Shown piece after piece: positions 60,785 to 64,000 of a stretch of 64,000 nt of DNA (position 1 is its first letter; the number at the start of each line of letters is the position of its first letter). The notes below the pieces were generated by a model that saw only the letters and a list, made by a program, of their open reading frames with translations, was not told where the DNA came from and searched no databases. A program made the translations under genes and the position numbers. The stretch is from Lycorma delicatula (Eukaryota; Arthropoda; Insecta; Hemiptera; Fulgoridae), in contig NC_134455.1 of assembly GCF_047948215.1 (NCBI RefSeq), positions 104,931,995-104,995,994 of the forward strand, in the 5' to 3' direction.

Positions 60785-63700
60785 TTTTTTTTCTTGAATT
60801 TTTACGGCCATCGACTACTAAGATCATTAGCCCTCGTCACGTTCTTTAAAAGAAATTATTATCTCCATCAGGATCGTCATATGTAAGGGTGTAAAGGGCC
60901 CTTACATTTTTTTTAAAAGCACAACCAACATAAAAAACAAAGACACAACAACAAGACAAACACAACACTTACGGGGTATAAAGGGCCCCGATATTAAAAT
61001 TTGAGATAAGGTTCTCAAAAGACCATGAAATTAAAAATACAACTTATCAATACCATTTCTTTCTTCTACCTGTCTCGTATATAGTTTATTTAAGCACCCT
61101 CGGGGCAACCAGAACCATGGTTGAGCGGTATATCAGTCGCGCCAGGGTGCCGTGGCAGTTGACTCCTCCTTATAAACAGGCTACAGGCATGCACTGCGCA
61201 CACCCATAGCCTCGCGCCCTCAATCCACCCTTGAGGGTCCCCCATGCCATCATCGGAACACCCCGACTCACTGCTCTTGAATGCAGACGAGCCAGGGTGG
61301 CCTAGGTAAGAGGGCTACCTCCCGTCACTACACGTGCCATGCTTTGAGACTTCCACATTTAAATGAAACTACCTCTTAGAGATTTTTTAACACAGCTTTA
61401 AAATTTTTCACTTCTATGGACTTCTAAGAAGTCCACTGGCGTGTAAAAATGCAACTACCTTTTCTTTATTTCCGTTATCCAGATCAGCAGAAATATCATT
61501 TCTAAGACGGAACCTCTTTCTGAGGTCCTCATGTATGGTACACTCTTCTATTAGATGCTTGACTGTCAGTGTTTTATTACAAACACCGCACATTGGTCTC
61601 TCATCGCCCGTTAACAAATACGAATTTTTTAATCGCGTGTGACCGATTCTAAGTCTGGTCACAGCTACATTATCTCGGCGAGTCTACTTCACGTCGCTTT
61701 TCCATTTATATGGAGAAGTTTTTACTAAATTTAATTTTGTATTTAAACTCCTCCATTCAGTATTCCACTTGTTTTTACTGCCACTGTTTTTTCAGTTTTT
61801 AACATCTGCCATTCTTACAGGAAATGCATCCAAATCATCGCAGACTGTTGCCTTTCTGGCTGCTTCGTCTGCACTCTCATTACCTGTAATACCAGCATGC
61901 CCTGGAGTCCATACAAATATGCATCGCTGTCCTCGTTGAATTAAAACGTATAAAATAGACAGGATGTTTGAAATTAAGACATCCTTAATGTTTTTGTTCC
62001 AAATTGCAACAAGTGCACTTAGAAAATCGTAACAAATTAGCACTCTCTATTCGCAATAATGTTCTGTGAAGCGAAGAGCTTGCTGAATGGCAGTAAGTTC
62101 TGCCGTATAAACACTGGCCATATCTGGCAGTTTCCAACAATTGGCTTCTCCATTTACATATTTGTAGCATCCAACACCATGTTCAGTTTTAGAGCCGTCA
62201 GTATAAATTCTAATATGTTCTTCGTAACTACTGACGGTTGCTAAAAATTCCTGCTGGATGATCACTGCTGGTTTCTTTTTTATTTCTCCTTGAGAGAGAT
62301 CCAAACTTGTATTTACCGCTGGCAAGAGCCATGGCGGTATTTCTCTCGTGGAAATTGATAGTGTCTCAGGAATAGCATTTTCGTGTTTTCTTCTTAATTC
62401 GTGGTACCTAATTCCGGCTGGTCTGGAATAAGTAGCACGACGTTCGTATAATGCAGCCATTAGAATGATTCGTAAAAAGGTTGTGATTTATATGGGCAGG
62501 AAAAGCCCATACGTTTGCTGCATATCTTAGTAAAGGGATCTCTCTTCTATAATGTAGTGGCATTATTACGGCCTCGGACATTAGACTAGTTGCCGGACTT
62601 ATGCGGAAAGCGCCTGTGGCATATCTAATTCCGCTATTATGTATTACGTCTAACTTTCTTAAATGCGACTTCCTAGCGGATGAATATACAATACAACCGA
62701 AGTCTAGTTTTGATTGAACCAATGCTTTATACAATCTCAATAATATCTCTTTATCTGAGCCTCAATTAATGTTCGATAAACATTTGATAATGTTTAGGGC
62801 TTTTTTCCATCTAACACTCAAGTCCTGTATGTGTAATCCCCACGTAAGGGATTTAACCAATACTAGTACTAAAAATCTCACATTATCCTTATATTGTATT
62901 GGAGTATTGCCGATTGTCAACGTAGGACATTGATGAGGAACTCTCTTCCTACAGAAGTGTACACAGTACGTTTGTTTCTGGTGAAAATTGGAATCCATTA
63001 TTCCTTGGAACTTAATTTAGAGCGCTAATCTCTCGTTGCAATTTGTATTTAACCATAGCAGTCTTGTTGCTGGCATACACAATTGCCAAATCATCAACAT
63101 AGACGCTTTTGCTGGTTTCTACTGGAATGGCTGATATCAATTTATTAATGGCGATGGTAAACAAGCTACCGCTCAACGGCGAACCTTGTGGTATGCCATT
63201 TTCTATGATTTTTACAGATGAATATTCATTGTTGACATGTACTTGGAAAGTACGGTCATTGATATAGTTGCTCAGTAAGACAGGCAGATTGCCACGAATG
63301 CCCCATTCATGTATCTGGAGCATTATACCATGACGCCAGGTCATATCGAAAGCCTTCTGAAGATCAAAGAAGACTCCAACACAATATTTCCTTGTAATAA
63401 ATCTGTTATATGTAATGTTCTCTAAGTTGATCATTTGATCGGTGGTAGAATGGTTTTGTCGAAAACATGCTTGATATGGTGATATCAAGTTTTTTTGTTC
63501 TAAAACCCAAACGAGTCGATTATTAATCATTTATTCGAGTATTTTTACCATAGCGCACGACAAGGAAATGGGGCGATAGCTATTGGGATCTGTTAGATTT
63601 TTCTTTTTCTTTGGTACTGGAACAACATGAGCTTTTTTCCACTGTAGCGGGTACATTCCATCCCGCCATATTTAATTATACAGTTCTAATTGTCTGCGTT

Positions 63701-64000
63701 TTACAGTGGTATTCAGCTGCCTGATCATATTATAATGGATTTCATACGGACCAGCAGCTGCGTTGCCTGCTTTCTACAACGCTTTCCACGAATTCTTCCA
63801 TTTTAAATGGTACATTATATGAGTAATTATACTCAGTTCTAAAGTTTAGTAGACCTTCAAGTTCTTATTTTTTTTGTCCGAAAATCTTCTTCGTAGTTGG
63901 CCGTTTTGCTGGCCTTTTCGAAGTGATTGGATAATTGCTCTGCAATTTCATTTCGAGTGCCTTCATCTTGAAGGCTAGTTATGGGAGAAAAATTTTTACG
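60785..64000 (-). mobile_element. I-type LINE, copy 2, cut by window end
   Basis: Same family as copy 1, on the same strand. The 3' end is a short poly(T) at about 60,785-60,793 followed by a 3' UTR with both GTAAAGGGCCC-type repeats and the CCCTCAA/TTGAGGG hairpin. Alignment with copy 1 continues to the last base of the window, which corresponds to about 17,413 in copy 1, so roughly half the element lies outside. Confidence 0.9.
61414..64000 (-). pseudogene. LINE ORF2 copy 2: RT, RNase H, CCHC in six broken frames
   Basis: Open pieces in element order are 63530-63012 (RT palm: FFDLQKAFDMTW, GIPQGSPLSG, YVDDLAIVY), 62998-62762, 62740-62408, 62460-62047 (IYTDGSKTEHG, YTAELTAI), 62043-61792 (CYDFLSAL, WTPGHAGITGNESADEAA) and 61662-61414 (CGVCNKTLTVKHLIEEC, ending TAG). 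A TGA replaces the Trp codon of copy 1 between the second and third pieces; other gaps are frameshifts. The RNase H acidic residues are all present, and the GHAG segment and the RT-RNase H junction are intact where copy 1 is shifted, so each copy reveals the other's lesions. Confidence 0.88.

Overview
The window looks like intergenic, transposon-rich DNA from an insect nuclear genome. It is strongly AT-rich, full of TA, TG and AAT microsatellites, and has no operons, no ribosomal or tRNA genes and no CRISPR. No host gene could be established; every long reading frame belongs to a mobile element. The mix of elements (non-LTR retrotransposons with RNase H, an RTE-like LINE, a Penelope-like relic, mariner and pogo relics, tRNA-derived SINEs) fits an insect. 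From memory of similar repeats I lean towards Hemiptera, but no database was consulted.

Layout: 0-8 kb is AT-rich sequence holding old coding relics: a LINE ORF1-type coiled-coil fragment (40-385, -), two mariner C-terminal relics (4.3-4.7 and 6.4-6.6 kb, +) and a Penelope-like element with a GIY-YIG signature (7.0-7.7 kb, -). At 10.07-12.85 kb (-) lies a 5'-truncated RTE-like LINE, open from endonuclease to reverse transcriptase except for one in-frame stop, inserted in a TG/TA microsatellite. At 14.16-20.59 kb (-) is a nearly full-length I-type LINE with an intact gag-like ORF1 and an ORF2 (endonuclease, RT, RNase H, CCHC) broken by four small lesions. From 21 to 36 kb there are a GC-richer unidentified block, a pogo-like transposase relic (23.5-24.3 kb), LINE C-terminal relics, a degenerate pentanucleotide satellite (27.4 kb), SINE copies, a GC-rich open segment (31.6-32.3 kb) and a probable solo LTR with a good core promoter (32.35-33.60 kb). 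At 36.71-38.02 kb is a 1,308-bp mariner with perfect 29-bp inverted repeats and a transposase gene with three frameshifts. From 39 to 60 kb there are SINEs (one with a 10-bp target-site duplication), a Helitron-like end, an older I-type LINE fragment (44.04-45.03 kb), clusters of perfect hairpins, a diverged tandem duplication and an R1/jockey-type LINE tail (57.5-58.4 kb). From 60.79 kb to the window end is a second, more decayed copy of the I-type LINE.

How the pieces relate: the three I-type LINE copies are all on the minus strand and differ in 3' UTR architecture. SINEs with different tRNA-like heads share a 3' tail. Several insertions sit in or end at TA repeats. The youngest-looking elements are the mariner at 36.7 kb, the RTE-like LINE and I-type copy 1; the rest is a graded series of decay.
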